Shown here: piece after piece, positions 18,813-27,948 of the stretch
Position numbering within the stretch: position 1 is the first letter of the stretch
How the letters are laid out: every line of letters starts with the position of its first letter
Assembly: GCF_000383915.1 (NCBI RefSeq)
Contig: NZ_KB912942.1
Coordinates: forward strand, 2,897,195-2,961,194
Direction: 5' to 3'
DNA from: Amycolatopsis benzoatilytica AK 16/65
GTDB lineage: Bacteria; Actinomycetota; Actinomycetes; Mycobacteriales; Pseudonocardiaceae
Length of the DNA: 64,000 bases
Position numbers and translations under genes: made by a program
Notes under the pieces: model-generated
What the model was told of the DNA's origin: nothing
What the model saw: only the letters and a program-made list of their open reading frames with translations
Databases searched by the model: none

Positions 18813-20191
18813 CAGAGCTTCTCCTCGGCAGGAGCCGCGGTTTCCGCGGCGGGGACGATGGCGGGATCCGACGGCAGCGGCAGGCCGCGGGTTTCGGGCG
18901 CGAACAGCAGCCCGAACGCGCCGAGCAGGCCGACCGCCACCACGCACGTGGTGGCCAGGCCGAGGTCACCGCCGAACCAGGACACGGCGATCACGCCGGC
19001 GACCATCGGGCCGGCCGCGGTGAAGTACCGGCCGATCCCGTTGTACAGCGCCATTCCGCTGGCGCGGACCGACGGCGGGAACAGCTCCGGGCCGTAGACG
19101 AGAATGCCGGACAAGGCGCCGTAGAGGCCGAACCCGGCGATCGGGATCAGGCCGAGGAACAGTCCCCAGCCCGGCTCGAACGGGAAGAGCAGCACGACGC
19201 TGACCGCCGAGATCGTGAAGCTCGTCAGGAACGCCCGGAGCCTGCCGATCGCGTCGGCGAGGAAACCCCAGCTGGCGTACCCGAGCACACCGCCGGCGTT
19301 GAACAGCATGGAGGCGACCGCGACGCGGGAGTTCGCCACGTCCGGGGGCAGCGCCGCGGCCGCGGCGGCCTGCCGGATGACCTGCGGGTACCAGGTGGAC
19401 ACGCTCCAGAACGCGACCAGCGAGCCGGTGGCCAGCGCCGTGCCGACCAGGGTGGGGCGCAGCAGCGGCCGGGTGCACAGCCGGCGCAGCACGAACCGGT
19501 CGTGCTCGTGGCGCTGCCCGCGGGCCCGCCGGGCACGGCGGGCGGCGATCGCGCCCTGGATCTCCGGTGGTTCCGGAACGTGCCGCCGGATGAAGTAGAC
19601 CAGCAGCGCGGGCAGCACGGCGATCCCCATCATCAGCCGCCAGCCGTAGCCGCCGAGGATCGAGTAGCACAGTGCCGAGATGAAAAACCCCAGCGCGTAG
19701 CCGGACATCATCACGCCGCACGCGCGGGCCCGGTAGCGGTTGCGCCACACCTCGGCGACCAGCGCCGCACCGACCGGTGCCTCGACGCCGGAGCCGAGCC
19801 CGGCGACGAACCGCAGCAGGCCCAGCTGCCACCAGGTGTCCGCGAACGCGGCGAGTGCGGTGAAGACCGCGTAGGTGACGATTCCCGCCGAGAGCACCCG
19901 GACCCGGCCGAAGTAGTCGGCGAGGACGCCGAAGAGGATCCCGCCGGTTCCCCAGCCGACCAGGAACAGCGCGACGGTCAGGCCGCCGTAGAGGCCGATG
20001 GCGCCGGCCGCGGGGTGGATTCCGCTGTGCGGCAGCAGTTCGGTCATGGCCGGGCCGAGGATCAGCGCGTACAGGCTGCCCGCGAAGCCGTCGAGGGCCC
20101 AGCCCATGGTCGTGCCTGCCAGCACGAGCCACTGGGTACGGGTGACGACGGTGCGCCAGGACCCCGGCGCCGGGAGGGGATGGTTCGCCAT
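18812..20191 (-). CDS. MFS transporter, aromatic-acid/sugar-porter-like
   Basis: 459 aa, about twelve membrane segments. It carries MGWALDGFAGSLYALILGPAM in TM1, the DG(F/W)D-type motif of aromatic acid:H+ symporters, and VLADYFGRVRVL between TM2 and TM3. A basic central loop (IAARRARRARGQRHEHDRF) joins the halves. One base overlaps the monooxygenase gene downstream. It likely imports the substrate that the monooxygenase hydroxylates. Specificity is not visible. Confidence 0.87.
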   Translation of the reverse strand: MANHPLPAPGSWRTVVTRTQWLVLAGTTMGWALDGFAGSLYALILGPAMTELLPHSGIHPAAGAIGLYGGLTVALFLVGWGTGGILFGVLADYFGRVRVLSAGIVTYAVFTALAAFADTWWQLGLLRFVAGLGSGVEAPVGAALVAEVWRNRYRARACGVMMSGYALGFFISALCYSILGGYGWRLMMGIAVLPALLVYFIRRHVPEPPEIQGAIAARRARRARGQRHEHDRFVLRRLCTRPLLRPTLVGTALATGSLVAFWSVSTWYPQVIRQAAAAAALPPDVANSRVAVASMLFNAGGVLGYASWGFLADAIGRLRAFLTSFTISAVSVVLLFPFEPGWGLFLGLIPIAGFGLYGALSGILVYGPELFPPSVRASGMALYNGIGRYFTAAGPMVAGVIAVSWFGGDLGLATTCVVAVGLLGAFGLLFAPETRGLPLPSDPAIVPAAETAAPAEEKL

Positions 20192-20222
20192 GGTCGGCTC
20201 CTTTGCCGAAGATCGAACGGGG

Positions 20223-21710
20223 TCAGTTGAGGCGGCCGGGGGCGGCGGAGCCGTACCAGTCGACGTCGTCGGCCGCGGTGCGCACGACGACGGTCTTGAG
20301 CCAGGTGAAGTCGTCGAAGGACTCGGTGCCGGCGTCGCGGCCGGTCCCGGATTCCTTGATCCCGCCCCACGGCAGCGACGGTTCGAGCCGGTGGTGGTCG
20401 TTGACCCAGACCATCCCGGCCTGGACCCGGTCGGCGACGCGGTGCCCGCGGGCCAGGTCGCGGGTCCAGACGCCCGCGCCGAGCCCGAAGCGGTTGTCGT
20501 TGGCCTTGGCGATCGCGTCGGCCTCGTCGTCGAAGGGCACTACGACAGCGACCGGGCCGAAGATCTCCTCCCGGGCCACCCGCATGTCCATCGTCGCGTC
20601 GGCGAGCACGGTGGGCCGCACGAAGAACCCGCCGTCCAGCGGCGCGGGCAGGTCCGGGACACCGCCCCCGGCGGCGACGCGGACGCCCTCGGCGCGGCCG
20701 GCCTCGACCAGTGCCAGGACCTTCTCCCGCTGGGCCGAGCTGACCAGCGGGCCGAGCTGGGTGGCCGGGTCCGACGGGTCGCCGATCCGGATCGCGTCGG
20801 CCCGCCGGGCCAGTGCCGTGACGAACTCGTCGTAGCTCGCGCGCTGGACCAGGAAACGGGAACCGGCCACACAGGACTGTCCCGCCGCGACGAACGCGGC
20901 GAACGCCGCCCCCTCGGCGGCGACGGCGGGGTCGATGTCGTCGAACACCACGATCGGCGTCTTCCCGCCGAGCTCGGCGGTGACCCGGGCGAACCGGCTC
21001 GCGGTGGCGACGGCGGCCGCCCGCCCGGCCTCGGTGCCGCCGGTCAGGGTGATCTTGGCGATGTCCGGGTGCCCGGTGAGCCGCTGCCCCACCTCGCGGC
21101 CGCCGGTCACGACGTTCACCACCCCGTCCGGGATTCCGGCCTCCGCCAGCAGCCCGGCCATGGCCAAAGTGGACAGTGGGGTGGTCTCGGACGGCTTGAC
21201 CACGACGGTGTTGCCGGTCGCCAGCGCCGCGGACAGGCTGCGCGCCAGGATCAGCAGCGGGTGGTTGAACGGGGTGATGATCCCGCAGACGCCGAGAGGG
21301 GCCCGGCGCTGGTAGGTCAGGTACGGCCCGTCGGAGGGCAGTACGGCGTCCCGCTGGGCGGCCAGCAGCCCCGCGTTGTAGCGGAACCACTCAGGCACCC
21401 GGGACAGCTGGGCGCGGGTCTCGGTGACCGGGCGGCCGTTGTTGCGCGTCTCAAGCCGGTAGAGGTCCTCGGCCGCCTCCTCGATGACGTCCGCCACGCG
21501 CAGCAGCAACCGGCCGCGCGCGGTGCGGCTCAGGGCAGGCCACGGGCCGTCGAGGAACGCCGCCCGGGCTCGGGCCACGGCCGCGTCGACCTCGGAGAGC
21601 GAGCTGTCGGGCACGGTGCGGATGACGGCACCGGTGGCGGGGTCGAGCACCGGGCGGCCACTCGTGCCGGGTTGCGCGTGGACGGGGGACGAAGCGGTCG
21701 TCGTCGACAT
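20223..21710 (-). CDS. NAD(P)-dependent aldehyde dehydrogenase
   Basis: 495 aa from an ATG with AAAGGG upstream. Motifs: TPFNHPLL, cofactor segment VVVKPSETTPLSTLAMA, TLTGGTEAGRA, catalytic glutamate in AELGGKTPIVVF, catalytic cysteine in AAGQSCVAGSRF, and EEIFGPVAVV. It is the first gene of the leftward catabolic operon and lies next to the divergent PucR-type regulator. It would oxidise a semialdehyde from ring cleavage to a carboxylic acid. Confidence 0.93.
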   Translation of the reverse strand: MSTTTASSPVHAQPGTSGRPVLDPATGAVIRTVPDSSLSEVDAAVARARAAFLDGPWPALSRTARGRLLLRVADVIEEAAEDLYRLETRNNGRPVTETRAQLSRVPEWFRYNAGLLAAQRDAVLPSDGPYLTYQRRAPLGVCGIITPFNHPLLILARSLSAALATGNTVVVKPSETTPLSTLAMAGLLAEAGIPDGVVNVVTGGREVGQRLTGHPDIAKITLTGGTEAGRAAAVATASRFARVTAELGGKTPIVVFDDIDPAVAAEGAAFAAFVAAGQSCVAGSRFLVQRASYDEFVTALARRADAIRIGDPSDPATQLGPLVSSAQREKVLALVEAGRAEGVRVAAGGGVPDLPAPLDGGFFVRPTVLADATMDMRVAREEIFGPVAVVVPFDDEADAIAKANDNRFGLGAGVWTRDLARGHRVADRVQAGMVWVNDHHRLEPSLPWGGIKESGTGRDAGTESFDDFTWLKTVVVRTAADDVDWYGSAAPGRLN

Positions 21711-21772
21711 TCCGGCCCTTTCTCTGGCGGGTGGGTCGCTTCGGAGTCTGACCTCCGGCACCACCTCTCGGA

Positions 21773-21790
21773 TATGTCGGCCGAGACATA
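21773..21790. promoter_or_regulatory. Inverted repeat in the divergent promoter region (candidate regulator operator)
   Basis: TATGTCGGCCGAGACATA has six-base arms TATGTC/GACATA around a CGGCCG-type centre. It lies between the aldehyde dehydrogenase and PucR-type regulator genes, 40 bases before the regulator start. A second, imperfect repeat, GTGTCTTCTGAAACAC, is at 21805-21820. The first is a plausible binding site for the adjacent regulator. Confidence 0.5.
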
Positions 21791-21829
21791 ATTCGACTTC
21801 TTTAGTGTCTTCTGAAACACTTCCTGCTT

Positions 21830-23557
21830 ATGGAGGACGAGCACGAGCTGCGCGCCTGGCTGGGGGCGATCGGCACGCTCACCTCGGCCGTGAACTCCGG
21901 CCGCGGCCTGCGGGAGGTCCTGGACCTGGTCGCCTCGACCGCCCGGCAGCTGCTCGGGCTCGACTTCTGCGGTGTGCTGGTGCCCGACGCCGGGGAACGC
22001 AACCTGGTGATCGCCGGGTGGAGCGGACTGTCGGACACCTACGTCGCCCGGGTCAACTCCGACCATCCGGTCCGGCTCGAGGACGGCCCGGACAGCGGCG
22101 CGCCGTCGAGCCGGGCCTACCGCTCCGGCCGCCCGGCCGCGGTCCGCGACATCTCGCGCGAGCCGGGCTTCATCTGGGGCGGGGTGGCCCACGATCAGGA
22201 CTACCGGTCGATGTTGTCGGTTCCGCTCGTCACCGCGTCCGGCGTGATCGGCACCCTCAACAGCTACCGTGCGGCGGTGCACGAGTTCGGCGCCGAGGAG
22301 ACCGGCCGCCTGCAGCTGCTGGCCGAGCACGCCGCGATCGCGATCACCTCCGCCCGGCTTGTCGAGGACCTGCGCGAGCAGCACGAGCTGGTCACCCGCT
22401 CGGAGCAGATCCACGAGCGCCTGCTGCGGGTCGCGGTCCGCGCCGGCGGGATGCCCGGGATCGCCGCCGCCCTGCACGACCTGCTCGACACGGCGGTGGT
22501 ATTGCAGGACGCGCGCGGGGAGGTGCTGGCCGCGGCCGGACCGCCGGCCGAGCCGCCCGGCGAGGGCTGGGCCTTGACGGCTCCGGGCCGCGACCTGGTC
22601 CGCGAACAGGACGGCCGCGTCGTCGCCGACGTCGTCCTCTCCGGAGAGGTACCCGCCCGGGTCTGGCTCCCCTGCCACCCCGGCCCGCTGTCCACAGTGG
22701 ATCGCCGGGCGCTGGAGCACGCCTCCGTGGTGCTGTCACTCGAGCTGCTTCGCCGACGCACCGCGCTGGAGGTCGAGCAGAACCTCCGCGGCGAACTGCT
22801 GGCCGAGCTGCTCGGCGGCGCGGACCCGCGTGCGGACGCGCTCCGCCACCGCGCCCGATTGCTCGGGCACGATCTGACGCGGGCCCACCGCGCGCTGGTC
22901 GCGCGGATCGACACCACCGGGCGAGGCAATCCCGCCCAGGCCCGGCGCCGCGCGATGGACGAGGCGAACCGGCTGGCGTCGGCCATCACCCCGCGGCCGC
23001 TGGTGGCCTTGCACCGGGACGAGGTCGTGGCCCTGTGGCCGGTCCCGTCGAAGGGGTCCGAAGCCGCCGATGCCTTGCGCAGAGCGCTTTCCGCGGCGGT
23101 CGGGGTCGTCGCCGCCACGGTCGCGGTGTCCGAACCTGCCGACCACGAGTTCGCCGAGGCCTACCGCACCGCGAAAGGCGCGCTCGCCCTCGCGGAGCCC
23201 GGCGGCGTCGTCACCCTGGACGGGCTGGGCGTGGCCGGCCTCCTGCTCCGGCTCGGCGACCCGGAACCCCTGCGGCGGTACGCCGAACGCACCCTTGGGC
23301 CGCTGCTGGAGCACGACGATCAGCACGGCACCGCACTGGTGGCCACCTTGCGCGCGCACCTGACCCACCGCATGGACCGCCAGGCGACGGCGCAAGCGCT
23401 CCTGGTCCACCCCAACACGATCAGCCAGCGCCTGCGCCGGATAGAGACGCTGGCGAAGCTGGACCTCCGCGACCCGGCAGCGGCGGTCGAGGCGCGTGCG
23501 GCGCTGACAGTGCTGGACGTGGCCCGCGGCCTGTCCCGGCGTCTCCCGCAGAGCTGA
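21830..23557 (+). CDS. GAF-PucR-type transcriptional regulator
   Basis: 575 aa. The N-terminal GAF domain covers about residues 8-175 (ARQLLGLDFCGVLVP to EHAAIAITSARL). A middle GGDEF-like/CdaR region follows, and a C-terminal PucR helix-turn-helix reads HRMDRQATAQALLVHPNTISQRLRRIETLAKL (about 515-545). Such proteins activate catabolic operons when the GAF domain binds a small molecule, often aromatic. It is transcribed divergently from the catabolic operon, with 119 bases and an inverted repeat between them, so it is very likely its regulator. ATG chosen at the start of the conserved region. Confidence 0.87.
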   Translation: MEDEHELRAWLGAIGTLTSAVNSGRGLREVLDLVASTARQLLGLDFCGVLVPDAGERNLVIAGWSGLSDTYVARVNSDHPVRLEDGPDSGAPSSRAYRSGRPAAVRDISREPGFIWGGVAHDQDYRSMLSVPLVTASGVIGTLNSYRAAVHEFGAEETGRLQLLAEHAAIAITSARLVEDLREQHELVTRSEQIHERLLRVAVRAGGMPGIAAALHDLLDTAVVLQDARGEVLAAAGPPAEPPGEGWALTAPGRDLVREQDGRVVADVVLSGEVPARVWLPCHPGPLSTVDRRALEHASVVLSLELLRRRTALEVEQNLRGELLAELLGGADPRADALRHRARLLGHDLTRAHRALVARIDTTGRGNPAQARRRAMDEANRLASAITPRPLVALHRDEVVALWPVPSKGSEAADALRRALSAAVGVVAATVAVSEPADHEFAEAYRTAKGALALAEPGGVVTLDGLGVAGLLLRLGDPEPLRRYAERTLGPLLEHDDQHGTALVATLRAHLTHRMDRQATAQALLVHPNTISQRLRRIETLAKLDLRDPAAAVEARAALTVLDVARGLSRRLPQS

Positions 23558-23784
23558 GACAGCGTGCGTGTCCTCGCAGTCGGTACCCGCCAGCATCCGC
23601 CCGCCCTCGGGTCCTCTTGACCGGAGCCACCGGGCGTCCGGTATCGGCGCGGGCGTTGCCGCGCGCTCCGCCACCCGGGTGCTGGGTGTCGTCGGTGAAT
23701 CCGGCCGGGCAGGCCATTGTTTCGTCCCGCGTCGTTCACCGGAACGTGGTGGCCACCGGGCCGGCGATCGGCAAGTGTGTCGGG

Positions 23785-25398
23785 ATGACCGACGACGAAA
23801 AGATCTTCGCCCGCCACCTCAGCCGTCGCGGCTTCCTCGCCGCGGCCGGCGCGGCGGGCGCCGTCTTGTCCGCGGGGCCGCTCGCCGGGACTGCGGACGC
23901 GGTACCGACTGGCGAGGACGTTTCGGCCTTCGGACCGGCCTCCGACGCTGCGAAGACTCCCCCGGTCGACGGCCTGCACCTCCAGTTCGGCGCCGACGCC
24001 GCCGCTGAAGTGGTCGTTTCGTGGCACACGCTGCAGCCGGTGCGGAACGCGCGCGTGCTGCTCGGCCGGGGCGACGGCCGGTACGAGCGCAGCATCCCAG
24101 CCAAGGCCGTCAGCTACACCGACGCCAAGTCCGGCCGGGTCGTCTACGCCTTCCACACGTCCCTTCACGGGCTGCTGCCGGACAGCGAGTACATCTACGC
24201 GGCCCTGCACGACGGTGCCGAGCCGGTGCTCGCGACCTTCCGCACCGCGCCCCGGGGCCGCGCGAAGTTCACCTTCACCAGCTTCGGCGACCAGGGCACG
24301 CCGACCCTCGGCAAGCGCTACGTGCCGCCGGCCGGCGTGACGCTGCCGAACCCGCCGCTGGTCAACGACAACCTCGGCTCGCCGGCCGCGGGCGACACCA
24401 CCGCCGGCGTCGAGCGCGTGCGCCCGCTGTTCCACCTGTTCAACGGCGACCTCTGCTACGCCAACCTGGCCACTGACCGGGTCCGAACCTGGTGGGACTT
24501 CTGGACGAACAACAGCCGCAGCGCCCGCAACCGGCCGTGGATGCCGTCCGCCGGCAACCACGAGAACGAGCTGGGCAACGGTCCGATCGGCTACGCCGCC
24601 TACCAAACGTACTTCTCGGTGCCGCCGGCCTCCGGGCAGACTGACGTCACGCGCGGCCTCTGGTACTCGTTCACCGTCGGCTCGGTGCGCGTGATCAGCG
24701 TCGCCAACGACGACATCTGCTACCAGGACGGCGGCAACTCCTACGTCCGGGGCTACTCGGGCGGAGCGCAGAAGGCGTGGCTGGAACGGGAACTGGCGGC
24801 GGCGCGGGCGGACCGCGGCGTCGACTGGGTGGTCGTCTGCATGCACCAGGTCGCGATCAGCACCGCCGACCAGTTCAACGGCGCCGACCTCGGCGTCCGC
24901 GAGGAGTGGGTGCCGCTGTTCGACCGCTACGGCGTCGACCTCGTCGTCTGCGGCCACGAGCACCACTACGAGCGGTCGCACCCGATCCGCGGCGCGGCGG
25001 CGAACGCGACCCGCACCCCGGTGCCCGCATCGACCCGCACCGACGTCGTCGACACCACGAAGGGCACCGTCCACATGGTCCTCGGCGGCGGCGGTACGTC
25101 GGCGCCGTCGAACCAGCTGTTCTTCACCCCGCCCCGCTGCCGGGTGATCACCAAGGTCGGCGACCCCGACCCGAAGACCGGCAAGCGCCCGCCGGTGTAC
25201 GTCACCGAGGACGCCCCGTGGTCGGCTGTCCGCGACGCGGCGAATTCCTACGGCTTCGCGGCCTTTACCGTCGACCCGGGCACCCGCCACGGCGGAATGA
25301 CGACGATGCAGGTGACCTACTACGACGTCGTCGGCCCCGGCGGCGACCTGAAAGCCTTCGAAACCTTCACCCTCCGACGACCGCGCTCCGACGCCTGA
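23785..25398 (+). CDS. Tat-exported purple acid phosphatase-like metallophosphoesterase
   Basis: 537 aa. The N-terminus HLSRRGFLAAAGAAGAVLSAG is a twin-arginine signal, with likely cleavage after GTADA. A fibronectin-like N-terminal domain follows (LQFGADAAAEVVVSWHTLQPV). The dimetal phosphoesterase motifs are FTSFGDQG, LFNGDLCYAN, SAGNHENE, CMHQVAIS and CGHEHHYERS, the full purple acid phosphatase set (GDxG, GDxxY, GNHE, VxxH, GHxH). It would release phosphate outside the membrane from phosphate esters. It stands alone, with a strong hairpin 60 bases downstream. The ATG has only a weak ribosome site. Confidence 0.9.
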   Translation: MTDDEKIFARHLSRRGFLAAAGAAGAVLSAGPLAGTADAVPTGEDVSAFGPASDAAKTPPVDGLHLQFGADAAAEVVVSWHTLQPVRNARVLLGRGDGRYERSIPAKAVSYTDAKSGRVVYAFHTSLHGLLPDSEYIYAALHDGAEPVLATFRTAPRGRAKFTFTSFGDQGTPTLGKRYVPPAGVTLPNPPLVNDNLGSPAAGDTTAGVERVRPLFHLFNGDLCYANLATDRVRTWWDFWTNNSRSARNRPWMPSAGNHENELGNGPIGYAAYQTYFSVPPASGQTDVTRGLWYSFTVGSVRVISVANDDICYQDGGNSYVRGYSGGAQKAWLERELAAARADRGVDWVVVCMHQVAISTADQFNGADLGVREEWVPLFDRYGVDLVVCGHEHHYERSHPIRGAAANATRTPVPASTRTDVVDTTKGTVHMVLGGGGTSAPSNQLFFTPPRCRVITKVGDPDPKTGKRPPVYVTEDAPWSAVRDAANSYGFAAFTVDPGTRHGGMTTMQVTYYDVVGPGGDLKAFETFTLRRPRSDA

Positions 25399-25457
25399 CA
25401 GCCGCCGCCGACGGCTCGCGGTGCAGCCCGCCGTGCGGGCCGGCGGCCGCGAGCTCA

Positions 25458-25491
25458 GGGACTCGGTCGGGGTCGGAACCGACCGAGTCCC
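25458..25491 (+). terminator. Strong stem-loop between convergent genes
   Basis: GGGACTCGGTCGG at 25458-25470 pairs perfectly (13 bp) with CCGACCGAGTCCC at 25479-25491 across an 8-base loop. It sits 60 bases after the phosphatase stop. No clear T-tract follows, so it is a hairpin-type rather than classic intrinsic terminator. Confidence 0.7.
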
Positions 25492-25508
25492 CTCGCCGCG
25501 GTGCCGCG

Positions 25509-25628
25509 GCGTCCTTCGTCCTCGCCTACCGCTGCATCGGCTGGCTGCCGAAATTCGTTCCCGAACACACTTCCACCACGTTCGGCGCCTACCGGATCTT
25601 CGTCGGCCCGCTGCTCCCGGCAGCGCAT
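25509..25628 (+). pseudogene. uppP: Relic of an undecaprenyl-diphosphatase (UppP/BacA) C-terminus
   Basis: One frame reads ASFVLAYRCIGWLPKFVPEH and then TSTTFGAYRIFVGPLLPAA. This matches the last membrane segments of UppP, where the family has A(A/Y)xxIxWLLRFVxxHSFxxFVxYRIxxGxxLL. No start, catalytic motif or upstream part is present, and the frame is otherwise random. It appears to be a remnant of about 40 codons left by a deletion or rearrangement. The remaining 25399-25761 interval holds only this and the hairpin. Confidence 0.45.
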
Positions 25629-25761
25629 CGCCGCGCCCGAACCGTCCACAATGGAGCGCGCTGCGCTGCTGCGTGCGCACGCGTTGCCCGTCACGGCTGC
25701 CGGGTTGCAGGACCATGACGGTCCGGCTCTTGGCGCAGGGGGACGATGCGCCGACGCGGCA

Positions 25762-26130
25762 TCAGCGGACAGCCGGTCCAACGGGCCCGAGGACGCCGGT
25801 CTCGGCACGGACCCCCTCTTTCAGCTCGATGAACAGCGCGTGGCTGTCGGTGTCGCCGATGTTGTGCCCGGAATGCTGCTGCGCGGCAAGCCAGCCTACT
25901 TTCCCGGCCGTCAGCTCCATGTCGTGCGAGGTGTCGTCACCGGAATACATCCGCCGGCGGAACGAGCTGAGCACGACCAGCACACTGTCGGGATGGGCGT
26001 GGCGAGTGGTGCGGTCGCCCGGCTTGTCGGTGTATTCGAGCACGCGGACGCGCTCGTTCTCGAACACCACTTTGTAGTGGTCGGGGTTGGTGACAGCGGG
26101 GTCCAGAGCAGCGGCCGAATCGATGGTCAT
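25762..26130 (-). CDS. Small cupin-domain protein
   Basis: 122 aa from an ATG with GAGGTAGTC immediately upstream. The cupin barrel is visible: VVFENERVRVLEYTDKPGDRTTRHAHPDSVLVVLSSF (motif 1 with HAH) and GKVGWLAAQQHSGHNIGDTDSHALFIELK (motif 2 with histidines). Family members bind metals or small molecules; enzymatic function is not obvious. It is divergent from a TetR regulator, 161 bases apart, suggesting it is the regulator's target and is induced by a small molecule. Confidence 0.75.
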   Translation of the reverse strand: MTIDSAAALDPAVTNPDHYKVVFENERVRVLEYTDKPGDRTTRHAHPDSVLVVLSSFRRRMYSGDDTSHDMELTAGKVGWLAAQQHSGHNIGDTDSHALFIELKEGVRAETGVLGPVGPAVR

Positions 26131-26263
26131 GACTACCTCACCGAGCAGGTTCGAAGTCCGCCCGGCGGACGCCGGACGCTCGGCCCGGCCGCGCGGCGCG
26201 CCAGCTCGGCAGGGCCGGCGCGCCGGGAGCAGGGGCCGCAACGCAGATTTTATTGCACACATT

Positions 26264-26271
26264 CATGCATG
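26264..26271. promoter_or_regulatory. CATGCATG palindrome between cupin and TetR genes
   Basis: CATGCATG lies in an unusually A+T-rich stretch (26248-26280) in the divergent promoter region, 21 bases before the TetR start. It is a possible operator core for the TetR protein. The symmetry barely extends outside 8 bases, so confidence is low. Confidence 0.3.
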
Positions 26272-26291
26272 TAAATGGCTAAGATGGAGCC

Positions 26292-26906
26292 ATGCCGCGC
26301 CGCTACTCGATGCAGACCCGCCGCCGCGCCAGCGAAGAGGCGCGGACCCGGATCTTCGACGCGACTTTGGACGCCCTGGTCGCCTCGGGCGGACAGCAAG
26401 TCACCATGCAGGGAATCGCCGAACGAGCCGACGTGGCGCTGCGGACCCTCTACAACCACTTCTCCAGCCGCGACGAGCTGTTGACCGCAGCGTTCACCCA
26501 CCACACCGCGCAGACTCGCGCGGCCATCGAGGCGCTCGATGTGCCCGATGCCGCGCCCGAACATCAGCTGCAGCACATCGTCGAGGCGTACTACGCGCGC
26601 TACGAACAGATGGGCCCCCGTCTCACCGTCCTGCTCGCCCAGCGCGACGCACCGGAACTGGACGAGCAGATCCGCGCGATCCGCCGATGGCGACGCACCC
26701 TGCTGAACAGCGTGGTCGAACGCGCCCACCTGGACGGCAGGCTCGCGGTCTCCGCAACCGCAGCTCTGGGGCTGGCCTACACCTTGACCAGCCACGCCGG
26801 CTGGCGAACCTTGCTCGACACCCTCGACGGCGACACCGCCGCAGCTCCGCGCGCAGCGACCGAGGCATTGACCTCCGCACTGTTCCACCAACGGCCCGGC
26901 GCCTGA
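26292..26906 (+). CDS. TetR-family transcriptional regulator
   Basis: 204 aa. The N-terminal helix-turn-helix is TRIFDATLDALVASGGQQVTMQGIAERADVALRTLYNHFSSRDELL, followed by a helical ligand-binding domain. A second ATG six codons in (MQTRRR) is possible; the first has GGAG only two bases upstream. It is divergent from the small cupin gene, probably repressing it and itself. The inducer is unknown. Confidence 0.88.
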   Translation: MPRRYSMQTRRRASEEARTRIFDATLDALVASGGQQVTMQGIAERADVALRTLYNHFSSRDELLTAAFTHHTAQTRAAIEALDVPDAAPEHQLQHIVEAYYARYEQMGPRLTVLLAQRDAPELDEQIRAIRRWRRTLLNSVVERAHLDGRLAVSATAALGLAYTLTSHAGWRTLLDTLDGDTAAAPRAATEALTSALFHQRPGA

Positions 26907-27324
26907 CAGCACTGATCCCGACGCGCGCCAGCCAGCGGTCTCCTGACCGCCCGCACCGCATCCTTGCGCAACCGCGGAAGTGCCGAGGATCGACTTGAGG
27001 CTGCCGCGCAGGATCGGGACCGGGCCGCGGTCGGGGGTGCGGAGGCCGCCTGAACGGCAGCGGAGCGTCTTCGCTGACGAACGACGGGCGGCCGGACCGA
27101 GAAGGCCGGCGGCTTCTGTTAGCTGCCGCCAGCCGCCACCGCACTACACGGATGGGCTAACTGTCCGGTACCTCCGCGCCCTCGCGGCTGACGCCGTCAA
27201 TGCCGCATTTTCTCCTCAGAACATGGCGGCGATCACCCCTTTGTGAGTGATCTCGACTCCTGCCGACCCCGACCTCGGATGCGAAGGTGATCTTGAACCG
27301 CCGAGGGGAGCGGGAAGGAGCCGC
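26907..27324. other. Intergenic region, no gene supported
   Basis: About 420 bases between TetR and VanZ-like genes, both rightward. Open frames are short and lack domains. It should hold the VanZ-like gene's promoter. I see no repeat or RNA gene. Confidence 0.4.
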
Positions 27325-27948
27325 ATGGATGCAGTGGTGGACCGGATGATCCCGGTCCTGATCCTCGCCGTGCCTGGTGCGCTGCTGTTCTGGGTGCTGC
27401 TCGCGGCCCGGCGCCGCCGGAGATGCACGCCGATGGCCGCCACGTTCACCGCAGGGATCGACATGGCGATCCTGCTGTGTGCGGGGCTAGTGCTCGCGGT
27501 GACGACCGCGCCTGCCGGGCAGACCCACACCAGCACGCTCCATCTCGTCCCCGGACAGGACATCGCCAACGTCCTGGCTCAGGACGACGCTCTCCCGCAG
27601 ATCGCCGGCAATCTGGTGCTGCTCGCCCCGCTCGCCGCGCTCGTCCCGATCCGGCTGGCCGCATTGAGGCCGACTTCCCGGCTCGTGTGCACTGCGGTGC
27701 TCGTTTCGGCCGGGCTCGAGGCGCTGCAGTACCTTCTGCACGCCGACCGCGTGACCGCTGTCGACGACGTCCTGCTCAACACGATCGGCGCCGCCGTCAG
27801 CGCGCGTCTGAGCCGCAGCTTGTGGCACACAACGCCGGTTTCGATCCCGTACCCGCGCACCGCGCCGGAAGACGTCGGCAAACCCCCCAGCGCATCGGCG
27901 GAGCGGTCGCCGAACTCCCCACCCAGCTCCGTAGAGTCGCCGGGATGA
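27325..27948 (+). CDS. VanZ-like membrane protein
   Basis: 207 aa from an ATG with GAAGGAG just upstream. Hydrophobic segments: MIPVLILAVPGALLFWVLLAA, FTAGIDMAILLCAGLVLAVTT, then IAGNLVLLAPLAALVPI and LVCTAVLVSAGLEALQYLL. The pair IAGNLVLLAPLA and SAGLEALQYLLHADRVTAVDDVLLNTIGA is the VanZ signature (NxxLFxPLG; ExxQ...R..DxxDvxxNtlGa). VanZ proteins affect teicoplanin resistance or cell-wall traits, but most homologues are uncharacterised. A Ser/Pro-rich tail ends the protein. Confidence 0.83.
   Translation: MDAVVDRMIPVLILAVPGALLFWVLLAARRRRRCTPMAATFTAGIDMAILLCAGLVLAVTTAPAGQTHTSTLHLVPGQDIANVLAQDDALPQIAGNLVLLAPLAALVPIRLAALRPTSRLVCTAVLVSAGLEALQYLLHADRVTAVDDVLLNTIGAAVSARLSRSLWHTTPVSIPYPRTAPEDVGKPPSASAERSPNSPPSSVESPG

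Noticed and set aside
23320..25716. 798-codon minus-strand frame opposite the purple acid phosphatase
   Set aside because: Val/Arg/Asp-rich antisense shadow; the + strand protein has a Tat signal and all five metal motifs.
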